A stretch of 64,000 nt of DNA from Terana coerulea (Eukaryota; Basidiomycota; Agaricomycetes; Polyporales; Phanerochaetaceae). Shown here piece by piece: positions 11,259-23,122 of the stretch (position 1 is the first letter of the stretch; every line of letters begins with the position of its first letter). Made by a program: the position numbers and the translations under genes. Under the pieces are notes generated by a model. That model did not search any database. It was not told the DNA's origin and saw only the letters and a program-made list of their open reading frames with translations. The stretch is from contig JAKOGH010000690.1 of NCBI GenBank assembly GCA_024811115.1, positions 124,001-188,000 on the forward strand, given 5' to 3'.

Positions 11259-13010
11259 TCATTCATCTCCCGTAGATTCGCCCTCTGGCCCAGAGGACCA
11301 GGCTTCCGTCTCACCGTAGTTGGTAACGAAGATATTTGGCACTACCTGCTGCAATTGACGAAGGTGGTCTGTGTCATATGCAAAGCCGTCGCAGTCCACC
11401 AGGTCGAGGTGAGTGAACCCCAGACCCGCACGGGAGCGGTACCGCAAAAGATCCTGCAGTCTGCGAGACAGGTCATCGCCGTCCAACTCAATGTCATCCT
11501 CGGCCTTGATGATGCTGAGCTTCAAGCGGTTCAGCAGGGGTAGCGGAGGTGCCTGGCCCGCAGTCTCCCCAAGCGCAGCCTCGATGCAACGGAAATTGCT
11601 GGTCGTGAAGTGGATCGTGTGGATGCTCTTGAAGCTTTGAAGGGATCGAAACGACCGCGCTGCAACTCTTTCAAGGTTGATGACCAACTGGACCTCCTGG
11701 ACGTGGTCGAGATGCAGCCGTTCTAAGAAGGTGTCTAGGACGAAGGCGGTCGAGCTGAACGAGAGGAAGAATTGCGCTGACTCTTCTTCTCCGATCGGTG
11801 TATTGCCAGTAAATCCTTGGATGGTCCACCTCGACCCGTATATCGATTGACCGCCATAACAAATCTTGAGACCCGTCAGTAGCTTGGCTCCTTCTTCGCT
11901 TTCCGCCGTGAGCCTGGACGCAATTGCTAACACTTCATCGGCGTCGCCGTCCTCTCCGTCGGAGTCGTCTTGTGGATCCGCCTGCAATAACCTGCACCTG
12001 ACATCGGCGGAGGGAGGGTACTGGACATGTTTCAACAGCTGCAGGGCATGAGAAAGACCATGTCGTAAAGTGAAGTGTCGGAGATCGGGGAGCACCACGC
12101 TCGAGGTTTCTGGATGTACAGGCCAGTCGGGATCAAATTGGCACGCGATATCGAGGGTCTGTAGGCGGGGTAAAGCCCGCAGGCTTTCCAATACGAGAAC
12201 GAGGGATGGCGGTTCATCCATGTCGTCGAGATTTATCTCGAGGTGGGTGAGGGCAGGGCACTTCTCCGCAAGTTTGGCCCACATCCCGTTCGTATCCGAA
12301 GTGCGCACTATTCGCAGATTGGGTGCGTCCAGAATGCTAAGCAGTTCGCATGCGCTGTTTTCCATCCCAGAAGAGCCGAGATCCACAGTGTGCAGAACAT
12401 CGGCTCTCATACCCTCGGGCATCTCCGGCGATTCGAAAACGATTGGTAGAAACAGACCCAGGTAGCGGATTCGGTGGATGTGCTCGAGGAGAAGCAAAAG
12501 GGCCTCGGTGCAATCGTCGTTATCATATATTGGGTTTGTGGCAATCTCCAATGTAAAGCTTTCGGAGCGAAGGAGGAGTTGGTGGAGGAGTTGGGGGTGG
12601 CAGGGAATAAGAATTGTCGTCCACAGCTGTGGGCACCCAAGAGCGACGTTCCTCCACTGCTGACATACGTGCGTGATGGCAGTGAACTCAGCAGTTGTCT
12701 TCCAGCCGCTGCTGCCGCCCCACGACTTGGGGAGATAGTCCGTGGATAGCATCCTGGGAGGACGCGGAGCGCAGTAGTGAAAGACCTCGACGAGGAGCTC
12801 GGTGGGCATGCGCGCGATGTTTGTATGCTCGTTCATTGTTCTTCGTATGGAGACCGAGAGGAGCTCGGGCTGGCTCGTCTGCACAGAGACTGTTGCCACG
12901 TCGATTCAGTGAGCTTCACGACCACCATTTCGTCACTACTCACTGGCTGCATCCAGGTCCTCAGGCTGCTCGTGCTCATGCGTCTCGTCTCCGCCTCCGT
13001 CCTCGTCCAT
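11259..13010 (-). CDS. F-box-like protein, 565 aa, two exons (cluster gene 3)
   Basis: The large exon (12889-11259) has no ATG before the F-box. A phase-1 intron (12943-12890) connects it to a short acidic first exon at 13010-12944 starting MDEDGGGDETHEHEQ; the sum is 1698 nt. F-box core ARMPTELLVEVFHYCAP is at about 48-65, followed by THVCQQWRNVALGCPQLW. The rest is LRR-like and ends in an acidic tail. The acidic first exon and intron position are shared with genes 4 and 6, so this structure predates duplication. It is most similar to gene 4; even the upstream flanks (around 13090 and 15224) share short stretches. Confidence 0.87.
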
Positions 13011-13355
13011 GCCCGGCGAAAAAAAGCCCCCAAGTTGGCCTGTGTCGATGAGTGTATATGTGAAGAGGGAGCTCGAGGTTTAGACGGCAAGATCATGTTA
13101 GAAGCCTACAAGCGGCTACGAGCAATGCAGGAACAAGCAGTTGCGACGCCACAAAAGCGTAGCGCCCTAATGTGGCCTTTTGCTCTCACGGTTCTGATCT
13201 GTGCGGCTGCCGTTAACTTAAAGTCTGGTCTCGTTGGGCACCTCCATGTCGGGCACCACTGCAGCAAATATTATCGCATGTAGAAGAAGGGGGTCCAGAA
13301 AATACATGGGATGCGTAATAGATATGTCGCAGCCAAGACTTACAGAGTTTGGTAC

Positions 13356-15128
13356 TTATTCTAGGTCGTCTCCCGATAAATCATCCGCCGGAGACCAAGC
13401 CTCCTTCTCGCCGTAGTTGGTAACGGACACAGATGGTACAAGCTGCTGCAACCGACGAAGGTCATTGGCATCATAAGAAGTGCCCTCGCAGTCCACAATT
13501 TCAAGGTCCGTCAACTCTGTGCCGGTACGAGATCGGTACTCCAAGAGACGCTGCAACCTGCGCAGCAGGTCGTCCCCATCTGGGTCCGCGGGATCGAGGC
13601 CATTCTCGGCTATGATAGCGGTAAGTTTCAGAGTGCGCAGGTTTGGAAATGACGGTGCTTGGCCATCGCTCTCCCCAGCACCACCTCCACGCAATGGAAG
13701 TCGCTAGTCTTGAAGTGGATCGTCCGGACGCTGCGGAGGCTTCGAAGTGCAGAGTACGGGCGTGTTGTAGTTCCGTCATGAGTCAGGAGTAAAAGCAACT
13801 CCTGTACGTTGTCGAGACGAAGCTGTTCGAGGAAGGCGCTGAGGACAAAGAGGCTTGAGCTCGGCACAAGCTGGAATTGAGCGGACTCGTCGTCTCCGTC
13901 AACTGGTGTGTTTTCTGTGAACCCAAGTATACGCCAATTCGTCCCATCGTATGACGTAGGGCCGTAATGAATTCTGAGACCTGTCATTGGCCTGAGCCCT
14001 TCCCCGTCCGTCGCTGTCAACCTGGATGCAATTGCAGGCACTTCGCCTGCAGCCTCCGCAACCTCCTCCTGCGTATCGGTTTCGTCTACATCTACTTGCG
14101 ACAAGTTGAACCTAACATCGGTGAAACTTGGATATTGCAAGAGTTCCAGCAGGAACAGGGCGTAGGAGAGAATGCCTCGCAGGGTGAGGCGGCGAAGATC
14201 GCGGAACGAAACGTTGGGAGCTTCTGGCGGTATAGGGATGCTGTAATCGAATATACACGGGATGTCGAGGGTCTGCAGGGAGGACAAGGCCCTTAGCGTT
14301 TTTAATACAATATTGAATCCCGGCGCGTTATTGTAGCCGGATATATTGACTTCGAGATGCGTGAGGAAAGACCAATTTTGCCCGAGCGTGGTCCATATTG
14401 CGCTTCTGTCGTCAGTGCGGACTGTTCGCAGCTTAGGCGCATCCAGCACACTCAGCAATGCGGACGTGCCCTTCCCGAAAAGTTTCAAGGTGAGCAGACT
14501 CTCGGCTTTCAGGCGATCAGCATGCTTCTGCCAGTCGTGTTGCCGCGTCTGCAGGTACAAGTCCAGGTGGCGAAGGCGGTGTGTATGTTGAAAGAGAATC
14601 GGAGGATAATTGTAGTCGTCGCCCGTCCCGACAAGGGTGTTTATGAAAACATCGAGCGGCAAACTCGCAGAGCGGCGAAGGATTTGGCGAAGGAGCCGGG
14701 GACGGCAAGGAAGGACGATTGTTGTCCACAGCTGTGGGCACCCGAGAGCGACATTCCGCCAGTGGTGGCACACATGCGTGATCACAGCCCATTCAGCGGT
14801 CGTTCTCCAACCGCCACCGCGCTCCCACAAGCTGGGTAGATAGCCCGGGAATGCCGCTCTTGGAGGACGCGGAGCGCAGTAGCGGAACACTTCAATGAGG
14901 AGTTCGATGGGCATGCGTGCGATATGGGCGTCGTTGTCCGTTGCTCCCTGTACAATCTGAACAACCGGGACAAGAACCTCCTGGTTCGTCTGCATTGCAA
15001 CTATCACCGGGTCGAGTCAGCGAATATGTAGCACAAACTATCTTTTCACTACTCAGGTACTCACCAGCCACCTCGACGTCACCTTGCTCCGACTCGTGCG
15101 TATGCGTCTCGTCTTCATCTACGTTCAT
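13356..15128 (-). CDS. F-box-like protein with a single-base frameshift (cluster gene 4)
   Basis: Exon 1 (15128-15065) begins MNVDEDETHTHES and ends in phase 1. Exon 2 (15000-13356) carries the F-box core ARMPIELLIEVFRYCAP and the C-terminal LRR-like region. The frame breaks near 13673-13676, where the coding strand reads ctggggagag; paralogue 3 and the downstream frame (ESDGQAPSFPNL onward) require one more G. With it the total is 1710 nt, 569 aa, close to gene 3 (565 aa). The C-termini of 3 and 4 align along their whole length (SVTNYGE, EAWS), so the pair is a local duplication. Function as for gene 1. Confidence 0.82.
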
Positions 15129-15577
15129 GACGGGAAGGAACGGCGCAAGCTGACGACTCACGCCTTCCACGGTGTTGGTGAGTAAAGGTGTTCAAGAGGT
15201 GAAGTTCGAAATTTGAACGAGATCATCATGTTGGAAGCCGACACGCGGCGTGTTACATATTAGACGCAGCAAAGCAGCGCGCCACAACGAGGCAGTGTCT
15301 GCGTGCGGCAGTTTATTCCCACGCCATTATGTAACGCCCGCACCGCAAGCTGTCACCGTTAATTTTTAAACCTACCATCGACATGCTCAAGACCAAGACA
15401 TGCCTCACGACAACTCACTTGCACACTACAACAGAATGAATGAAAACGTATATTCAAGACGCGATTCCAAGGTCATAAAAGATCGTAAAGTCATCACAAG
15501 CCCCTGCGAAGATCCAGCTGCGCACCACCACGTTGGGGTCCCTCTCCATCTCTCCGGGTAAGCTACACATAAAGTGC

Positions 15578-16265
15578 TTACAGCACCATCGATGCGCTAG
15601 CAACAATGCTGCCAACGAAGGCAGCAAAGCCGACAAGCGCGCTCGACGACGGCGCGCCGAGGCCCATCGCCGCGTTCTTGTCCTTGTCGGATGCGTCCGT
15701 CGAGCTGGACGATGCGCTCGAGGAGCTCGAGGTGGCGGAGGACGACGGCGGGGCGGTGACGACGGTGAAAACGTGGCCGACGAACGAGGTCGTGATGCCG
15801 GACTGGGTCTGTGTACCCGTCGCGAGCGTGACGACGGGGCCGCCGACGGAGGTGACCTCGACGAGGGGCACGCCGTTCGATGTGATGATCGTCGCGTACG
15901 CGGACGCCGTCTGTGTGCCGAGGATGTGGGTCGCGTCGGTGTAGACGGAGGACGCTGCAGTGGCTGCGCGTCAGCATGAACCAACGCATGCGTACGGCGC
16001 AAAGGGACATACCGGTGGCCTCGACGAGCGCGGACTCGACGATGGAAGAGGCGGCGTGTGCAGCGGAGCCAATGGCGGAGGTGGCGTGGTTGAAGACGGA
16101 CCCGACGTCAGAGGTGAGGGCGTCGAACACTACACACCGCATCGTCAGCGCTTCCATCATCCACTGCAACAGAGCAAAGTTACTCACATCCGGGTGCGGG
16201 CGCAGCGTTAACGACTGCGAGGGAGCAGCAGCAAGAGCGAGGACGACGGCGGCCTTGGAGAACAT
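15578..16265 (-). CDS. Small secreted Ser-rich protein, probably GPI-anchored, frameshifted in its signal peptide
   Basis: Exons 16265-16188, 16129-16013 and 15954-15578. The N-terminus MFSKAAVVLALAAAP is a signal-peptide core. The middle is Ser/Thr/Ala/Val-rich with repeated SxVxS patterns (DALTSDVGSVFNHATSA). The C-terminal part has a Ser/Thr linker, then a small-residue site and a hydrophobic tail, as in GPI-anchored wall proteins. Exon 1 as written ends in phase 0, but exon 2 needs phase 1: one C is missing in coding-strand gctccctcg. Adding it also turns an odd LTLRPHP sequence into LAVVNAAPAP, a normal signal-peptide end, and gives 190 aa. Role at the cell surface is inferred only. Confidence 0.72.
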
Positions 16266-16442
16266 CTTGTCTTGTTTGTTGAATATACGTTGATTCGTTC
16301 AAAAAAGTCGTTAAAGGCAAAGAGAACAGGCGTATAGCACCGGGCTAGTACGTCGAGAAGAATAGAGAAATAAAAGGAAGAGCGACGAAACCCGCGAAAG
16401 TGAAGATGAGGGTTGGGTTCCGTCCATCGTCGCTCGCTCGGG

Positions 16443-16451
16443 CTTATATAT
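16443..16451 (-). promoter_or_regulatory. TATA box for the GPI-type protein gene
   Basis: On the minus strand the sequence reads gatatataag about 180 bp before the ATG at 16265, followed by a pyrimidine-rich leader. Confidence 0.5.
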
Positions 16452-17012
16452 CAGGGGAGGCAGAGGCATTACGTGGGCCCTGATGCGAGACGAGCACCGC
16501 CTCGCGCGTCGGGAGTGCGCAAGAATCAGCCCCATGAGCACATGCTGTGCGCTGCACGGCAACCGCTTGCAGGCGCCCCAGATGAGACATCAAAACACCG
16601 GAGGCTGACGGTACGCGTTGGCAGCTTCCTTCATATATGTCGTGTGCCCGCGGTGACGCGATCCAGTGACCGCGGGGCAGCAAAGCGTCGTCCCGGCATT
16701 GCCTGCGCCACAAAAAGCGTTGCCCGCAGGCGTCGCGCAGAGCTGTTGACGAAGGGAGCATGATGCCAGAGCAAGCACTGGTCAGAGCCGGTGCTGGAGG
16801 CGACGTGTACAGTCGGCCAAAATCGCTCGCCTTGAAATACCTGGAAACAGGAGGTGCATCTGGGGCCATCGCGTCTGTTGATGATGCTCCCAGCCCACTT
16901 GTCAACAGATGCGCATATCAATTGATCGTCCCAGTAAACGCACCTCGAGTTGCCTGTGTTGCAGCATCCTCGCAGCCCCAGGCCCTCCAGACGAGCGTTT
17001 CACCGACCTGGA
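16452..17012. other. Intergenic, no gene recognised
   Basis: Short overlapping frames only. It lies between the promoter of the secreted-protein gene and the left target-site duplication of the MITE. Confidence 0.5.
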
Positions 17013-17699
17013 GTCAAGATAGGACCCCTGACAATAGGGGGGGACGCCTGAGCCGGGGGTCCGCGATTTCGTCCCAGGAATACGGACGGAAATTTCTGAT
17101 TTTGGGTCAAATCAGTACGGATTGCCTCAGGCGTTCCGGCCTGACGGCCGGATTTGATACGGACGGACAGGACCAGGCGTCCCAGGCTTGTAGTACATAT
17201 TATACAGTGTAAGTACATCGCTCAGCGCACCATGAAGCAGGTCGAGAATGGACGTTTCATGCTGTAAGGTTGTATATTACACATGTACACACTACATACT
17301 TCCTCGCCTGCTGTTGCTTCTGCAACAGCATCTGCCTCGGTCGCCGGGTTCCCACGCGCCTTAGCAGTGTCGAGCTAGACCGCGGCAACTATGGCCTCTC
17401 GAGACCTCGTTGCGTTCAGCTCGGCAGAGAGTAGGCAAGAATTTTGATTTCTCGGTAACTCGTCAAGCTAAGTAACCCAGGACGGTCAAAGGGCCGAGTC
17501 GTTCCGCCTCAGGCCTCGGGCCCAGGGGATCAGGCATACCTCCTTTCGCAGGTCGGATACGGACCAAAGGCTCAGGCTCGCCGGCCTGACGGCCGGCTTT
17601 TGATACGGACTGCACCAGGCGTGAGGGGTCAAATTTCGTCAAAATGATACGGATTTGGCCTCAGGCGTCTCCCCCTATTGTCAGGGGTCCTGTCAAGAT
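17013..17699. mobile_element. Non-autonomous hAT-type DNA transposon (MITE), 671 bp, with 8-bp TSD
   Basis: The element spans 17021-17691. It starts AGGACCCCTGACAATAGGGG and ends with the exact inverse; the terminal inverted repeat continues imperfectly through GACGCCTGAG for about 33 bp. It is flanked by identical 8-bp direct repeats gtcaagat at 17013-17020 and 17692-17699. An 8-bp duplication is the hallmark of hAT elements. No coding frame is present, so it needs a transposase from elsewhere. Both subterminal zones carry TACGGA three times each and a near-palindromic cggcctgacggccgg box (17136-17151 and 17580-17597), plausible transposase-binding sites. The intact TSD and nearly perfect TIR tips suggest a fairly recent insertion. 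Confidence 0.88.
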
Positions 17700-18439
17700 C
17701 GGGTCAAGACGAGCTGATGGTCCAATACCCTTGCCCGCGCCAAACCCTAAATCAATCTAATAAAGCCAGTCAGCAGCTAGACATCACAACACTTACCGTT
17801 TACCGACACACTGCAAAGAAATCAGAGGATCGTTGTATACGGCGGCTTCACTAGCAATAATATGTATTCTATCGACGAGCACCATCCAGCACGAATGCCA
17901 AACGATTAGCAGGTATGTCTAAGAGTAGGGATGGACGTATGTATGCGAACAGCACTAGAGTGTACGTGTGGTAACGGTCAGGGTGGGTGTTGTACGGCGT
18001 ATCAAGAGTCAAGAGGGTCGTGATCAATGTGCAGGGGGCGATTAGTCCGAGTGGGATGGGGTGTACTGTTCCGTGGGATGAGATGGTGATGACGAGGACA
18101 CTGATGCTGCGGGGGCGATAGAGAGGCGGGAGACCAAGAAGAGGAAACTGGTATAATGAGAGTCATGCAGACGTCGTTGTCGTAGCACTGCGTACGTGGC
18201 TCCGGCAGGTAGAGATGCGGGGTATGAGCGAGCGGGCGAGTATCTGCGCGTCCGAGGACGACGGGAACAGGCGGTGATAGATACAATGGGGGTGGTGATG
18301 AGCTGGCGAGCACGCAATGCGAATCGATGTACTTATGATACAGTGGGAATGAAACGTGATTTTCGTGAAGATCCGAGCCTGGTTTGTGGAGGCATTTTGA
18401 GGCGGCACCTGGGCCTGGGTAGACGACGGCCGACGCGCC
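17700..18439. other. Intergenic, no gene recognised
   Basis: Lies between the MITE and the 3' end of the minus-strand F-box/LRR-like gene. No conserved motif or splice structure seen on either strand. Confidence 0.5.
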
Positions 18440-19679
18440 TTAGAGAGCAGAAGCGCGGAAAGCTTGGGCGGAAGGCGCGACGCTGAGTTGCACGCCGCGC
18501 ATAGCGCACGCGATTGTAAGCGCGGGCAGCTGTGCATGGCGCGTCGCATCGACCCCGCGGCAGAGCGTGATTCTCCGCAAGGCCTCGCTAGTCTTCGCCG
18601 CGTCGAGCAGGGGCTTGAGGTCCGTGTCCATATTGACGGCGCACGCGAAGTGTTCGAGCGCAGGCGGGAGGGCGAGGCGCGCGGGCGCCGCGACCCACAG
18701 GCTCTCGAGACGCAGCCGGCGGAGGCGCGTACAGGCAGCGAGCGCGTCGGCGCATTCAGGTGGAGCGCAGCTTGGCAGAGAGAGCTCCTCCAGCGTCGAT
18801 CCGTGTGTCGAGAGAATGTGCTCGAGGAGCTCGCACGATGGCGCGCGTTGGAGGTCCACAGCGCGGAGCGTGTCCATCGAGCCCTGGAGCAGCCACTGGA
18901 CGAACTCGGGCGTGGGCGACGTCTGGAAGCGCATCGTGAGGCTGTTGAGCTCACACGGGACGGGAACGACCGCGGGCAGGGAGAGCACAGGCGTGGCGCC
19001 GCCGATGGACAGGGACGTGATGAACGGGAAGGCTTGGAGAAGCTGCGCCAGTGCGTGTGCATCGCTGGACCAGTTGTCGAAGTGTAGGCGTGCGATGCGC
19101 GGGCCGGCTTGCAGCGCAAGCAGAGTCGCGTCGTCGAACAGCGGCGCGGACGCTTTTGCGGCGGGAGCACCGGCGCCATAGACCGCGAGGCGGAGCTCCG
19201 CGAGGTTGGGGCATTGCAGGACGGTGTGTGCGAACGCGTCTTGCGTGATGCCGCGCGGCTGCTTCGTGTCGATAACACATCGCAGCGCCTGCACGGTGTC
19301 GCGGAGCATGCGGCTGCGTGGCGCGTGTGCGGAGATGGCGGCCGTGAAGCCCTCGAGGGCGGGCTCGGTGCTCAGCTTGACGTTGCGGAAGAGGATCTGC
19401 TGCGTCATCGCAGACCAGTCCTTGCAGACGAGGGCGCACGGGACGATGGCCGCGTTGTCTTCTGCGTGCGCGGCTTCGAGGATCTTGACGATGAGTTCGG
19501 AGGGGAGGCGTGGTGAGGTTGAGGTTGAAGCAAAAACGGTGTCATTACGAGGCGAGGTGCTTGTTGCGACCTCGTCGCGTTCGAAAAACTGGCTGTATGC
19601 GTCAGAAAATTGCGTCTTGCTGCACGTCGACGCGACTCACGCATGCAGTAAGGTCGTAGAAGAAGTCGAGGATACCCAT
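18440..19679 (-). CDS. Diverged F-box/LRR-like protein, 395 aa, two exons
   Basis: Exon 1 (19679-19641) encodes MGILDFFYDLTAC. A phase-0 intron (donor gtgagt, acceptor ccag) joins it to 19588-18440, total 1188 nt. F-box core RLPSELIVKILEAA is at about 40-53, followed by VPCALVCKDWSAMTQQILF, which is closer to classical F-box proteins than to the THVCxxWR type of the neighbouring cluster. The rest (~330 aa) consists of Leu-rich repeats such as LRRLRLESLW and LEELSLPSC, GC-rich and rich in Ala. No intron in the LRR part and no frameshift. It is probably an SCF adaptor from a different F-box lineage. Confidence 0.8.
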
Positions 19680-21525
19680 CTCGGACGCTAGGAGACGAGC
19701 GAAGGGCAAGAACGTAAAGGTTGGCAAAGCTCTTGCGAGAGGAAGGTGGGGAAAGGGGCCAGGAGCACTCTGCGCTGGCTGGCTTTATAGTCGGGCGAAG
19801 CAGCGAATCCCATGGCTGTCATGCAGACCGAAATGAAATGGCCGAAAAACAACCTTGTCACTTCTTCTCCAGCGCCGTGCGCTTGACACGCGACGCCACC
19901 GAGATCCCAAGCGAGAAGCTTTTGATCCGTTTCCTCAATGCCGCGGCATGTGCCGCTAGCTCCCGCCCTCCCTCTTGCTAAAATGTCTATCTGACAGCCA
20001 TGTACGCTGAGCTATCATCGCACTACCGCACTCATTACTGCTAATTATGAGCTAACACAAGCCATATATTTCAGTGTGCTCCCCACCCTGGACCTCTCGC
20101 CGCCCGTCTCAAAACGCAAGACACCGTCGGGCGCCACCAAGACACCGACCGCCATCAGCGGTGACAGGATCAGGGGCGAGGGCGCCCTTGCCGGTTTGTA
20201 CGGACGTTGGCCAACCAAGACCGCCATGTTCCACTCCAGGGCGAGTCAACGCCGCCAAACGGGCATCGTACTGCGGCACGCGAAGCCAACGCGGTCTCGC
20301 CCGTCGGCCTTCTGACAATGGCCAACATTCCTCGCTGACTGGGGCTGTTACGTTGCCGTACGTCAATGCGGGTGCGGTCGAAGGAGATTAACCTAATAAA
20401 ATGGCGGCGCGCCGAAAGCCGTGCGGTTATTGGCTGAGGTGTCCCGAGTGCACAATAGGCTGGACGCTTTAGGACGTTGTCGACGGAGGCCGCCTCACAC
20501 CGAGTCAATTGTTCCTATTTTATTCGCGCGTGTTCCGCTGAGCATTTTGCCTGTCCCGCTCACTTTACCCGGACGATTGCTGGAAAACAATGATCAAAGT
20601 CTCAGCGGCTGCGATGCGTTACAGATTGACTAACAACTCACGTACCAGGAATCGATGGCGTATATGGAATTCGGTGGGCGACAGACGTGACCTAAGATGA
20701 CGTTTTGTGGTCTCTGTTGGGAGATGACATGTCGGGAAACGACGGCGGGGCACTGTATGAGCTTGCAAAGCCTGGAAGCGAGGGCTTGAAGCTTTGTAGC
20801 TTTCTGCCTAGAAGCCAAAACTGCGCCGTTAGGGCGAAGAATACGTGCTCGCAGAATATGGTTCGTGCGCCTGTGAAGAGCGGGGCCAGGATTGGGCCCA
20901 GCGACCGTACGAAGCCCAGATACCATCCCGCGACCTGCTGATTGCACGACAATGTCCCAAACTGTGTGTTCAAGCACTTCCACCGGAGAGCACATATATG
21001 CGCATTTACGCCCAACCACTTCCAAGCAATTCTCGAAAGCTCGAAGAACTGAACTCGCAGGCGGGCATCGGACATGTGTGCGACCATATACAGCGACCCG
21101 CAGCGGTGACTGTTGTACCAGGAAAGAAGCCTTCCCCGCAGACACACACCAGCGCGTCCCGGCAGGCACCTGACAGAATCTGCTTCATGGCCCTGGGAGT
21201 GTGTGATAGACGTGGTGAAACATATCCTGTACCAGGAAACGCGCATTCATAAGTGTGCGAGCGGTAGGCAGAGGATGAAGGGGGCTCACATTTCTGTGGG
21301 AGCTCAGAGACGCAGCGATTCAAAGAGAACAGCTTCGGACCTTCGGTAGACACGCTTTATGAAGGTCGTCAGTGCACAAGGGGTGTACACGCCTTCGTGG
21401 GATCCCGGCGGACGAAGTCCAACAAGTTATTTCCGTGCATACGCGTTGAATATTCAAAATGTCTATTCGTACATCTTTCTTCTAATTAGCGTGTTGCAGC
21501 GTATCCATGTCTGTGCTCTACTATT
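19680..21525. other. 1.8-kb region with no gene recognised
   Basis: Includes the promoter of the F-box/LRR-like gene on the left and the 3' flank of the inositol monophosphatase on the right. Overlapping open frames exist, the longest about 184 codons on the minus strand at 20692-21246, but they are rich in Cys, Trp and His, have no family signature, and look like chance frames. I found no terminal repeats. Confidence 0.45.
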
Positions 21526-22844
21526 CTATTGCGGGGTGTAGTCGTCGACCGTAGCGTAGAACTCCTTGATGATGCGTTTCTGCGCGTCGATGCCCTTCTC
21601 GTCCTACACAGTAACTTTAGCGTAAATTCGGCGGATGCGCCAACGCACAGCGAACTCACTGGAGTGTCCCCAATGGCCCGAATAACGATATACTTCCGCC
21701 CGTTCAGAACCTCCTCATTCACGTCGTTGTCAAGTGGCGACGAGTGCGAACCCGCGACGAGTCCGCCCGCCTCCTGCGCAATGATGGACCCGGCACAGAC
21801 GTCCCACGGCCAACAGCCGATCTCCCTACACAACCATCCGTGCATCAGCGTCAACTGGCATCCCAGAGCGGGGTCCGACGCGCACCAATACATGTCCAGC
21901 CCACCCTGCGCGACCATGCAGAAGTTGAGGGCGGCCGTCCCGAGCGCACGCAGCGAATGTGCCATCTTGCCCCGTGCGACGCCCGCGTTCGGGTCCCCGC
22001 GAGCCGCCTGTACGCTTCAGCCTTCACCTCCATGATAGGTCCCGAGCGGTCTGAGCCGCACTCGATGCCTACCAACCAAAAACGACGTTACGACGTGTAT
22101 TTCAGGCGATCCGGGTGGGAGGCGTACCGATGAGCGCTTGCGAGAGCGAGGGCAGCGGACGCGGGACGGCGAGCGGGAGCTTCTTCGGCTGCGCCCGCGC
22201 AGGGCGAGGTGTGCGCCGAGTCCGCGCGCACCGGTGAAAAGCTGGTCAAGGAACGGGTTGTAGACGACGCCGAGCACGGGTCGCTTGCGCGCAATGAGGC
22301 CGATGGAGACGCAGACGTGCGGGAAGCCGTGCACAAAGTTCGTCGTGCCGTCTGTATCCACGGGCAGCGTTAGAAGATAAGCGGAGGGGAGAGGAGAGGA
22401 AGGGACGTGCCGATGGGGTCTACGCAGAAAGTCGGCGTGTCGGTGAGCGGCTGACGGGAGCCTGCGGCGTAGGACTCTTCTCCAATGCTGGCCAAGCAAT
22501 GATCATCGTGTCAGCTTCCCATATACTCAATGTAAAACACTACAGGCCGCTTCCAGCATGGAGGAGCGTGCATGCAATCCCGCATGTAGCTCGGAATGCG
22601 GAAATTCGGACACTCACAACTGGTAGCCTGGGTACTTCTCCTTCAGCTCACCCTTCACTAGTTCCTCCACGCGCACGTCGTACTCCGTCACGAGGTCGAC
22701 CGAGTTCTTCTTCTCGTCGACGTTACCCGAGGCGAGGATCGCCTCCGAGCCCTCCAAGATGAGCACACCCGCCTTGCGCGCCAGCGCGGTCGTGAATGCA
22801 AGGATCTCCTGCAGGTCGTTGGAGCTAAGTTCTACGTTAGCCAT
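21526..22844 (-). CDS. Inositol monophosphatase (IMPase family), two frameshifts in the sequence as given
   Basis: Mg2+-dependent hydrolysis of myo-inositol phosphates to inositol, feeding phosphoinositide synthesis; cytosolic. Exons 22844-22618, 22487-22411, 22351-22128, 22068-21886, 21825-21660, 21603-21526. Motifs: FIGEES (first metal site), DPIDGTTNF split by an intron, and [12 protein letters not shown] (the WDxxAG box) after another. Intron 2 has a GC donor (gcacgt). Two bases are missing: a G in coding-strand cgcgggcgc (plus 22194-22196) and a G in gcggggaccc (plus 21995-21998). Exon phases require exactly these two insertions, which give 318 aa, a normal length. Right neighbour is proteasome alpha-5, same strand, but fungal genes are not cotranscribed. 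Confidence 0.9.
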
Positions 22845-23122
22845 GGTGGTGGGAGGGTTAGGGGATAGCTGATGGTGGAGGAGAGGCAAAACGGAGGGGG
22901 AGACATGGTGGTTATGGTATAAGTATGTCGCGGATCGAAGGTGGCATCTGAAAGATCGATGCCGAACGCTTGTATGTAGCGAACGTTTGTTCAGCGCGTC
23001 AGCTTCCGAGGCACAGACCTGACTGTAGCCTGAAATATTCGCCACTACGCATTTCCCCAGATGCTATAACGGCGAGGCAGAAGAAACCATGGTATTACAG
23101 GAGGGCAGAATCACAAGTCCAT

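Noticed and set aside
9732..13676. Programmed ribosomal frameshifting in the F-box genes
   Set aside because: No slippery heptamer or downstream structure, and the same type of break occurs in unrelated housekeeping genes at different motifs.
20692..21246. 184-codon minus-strand frame in the gap left of IMPase
   Set aside because: Cys/Trp/His-rich composition, no domain, no introns and no promoter-like sequence; consistent with chance.
21886..22068. Extra 20-residue insertion in IMPase before EIGCWPWDV
   Set aside because: It is an in-frame readthrough of a normal gtgcgc...tag intron (21885-21826); splicing restores [12 protein letters not shown].
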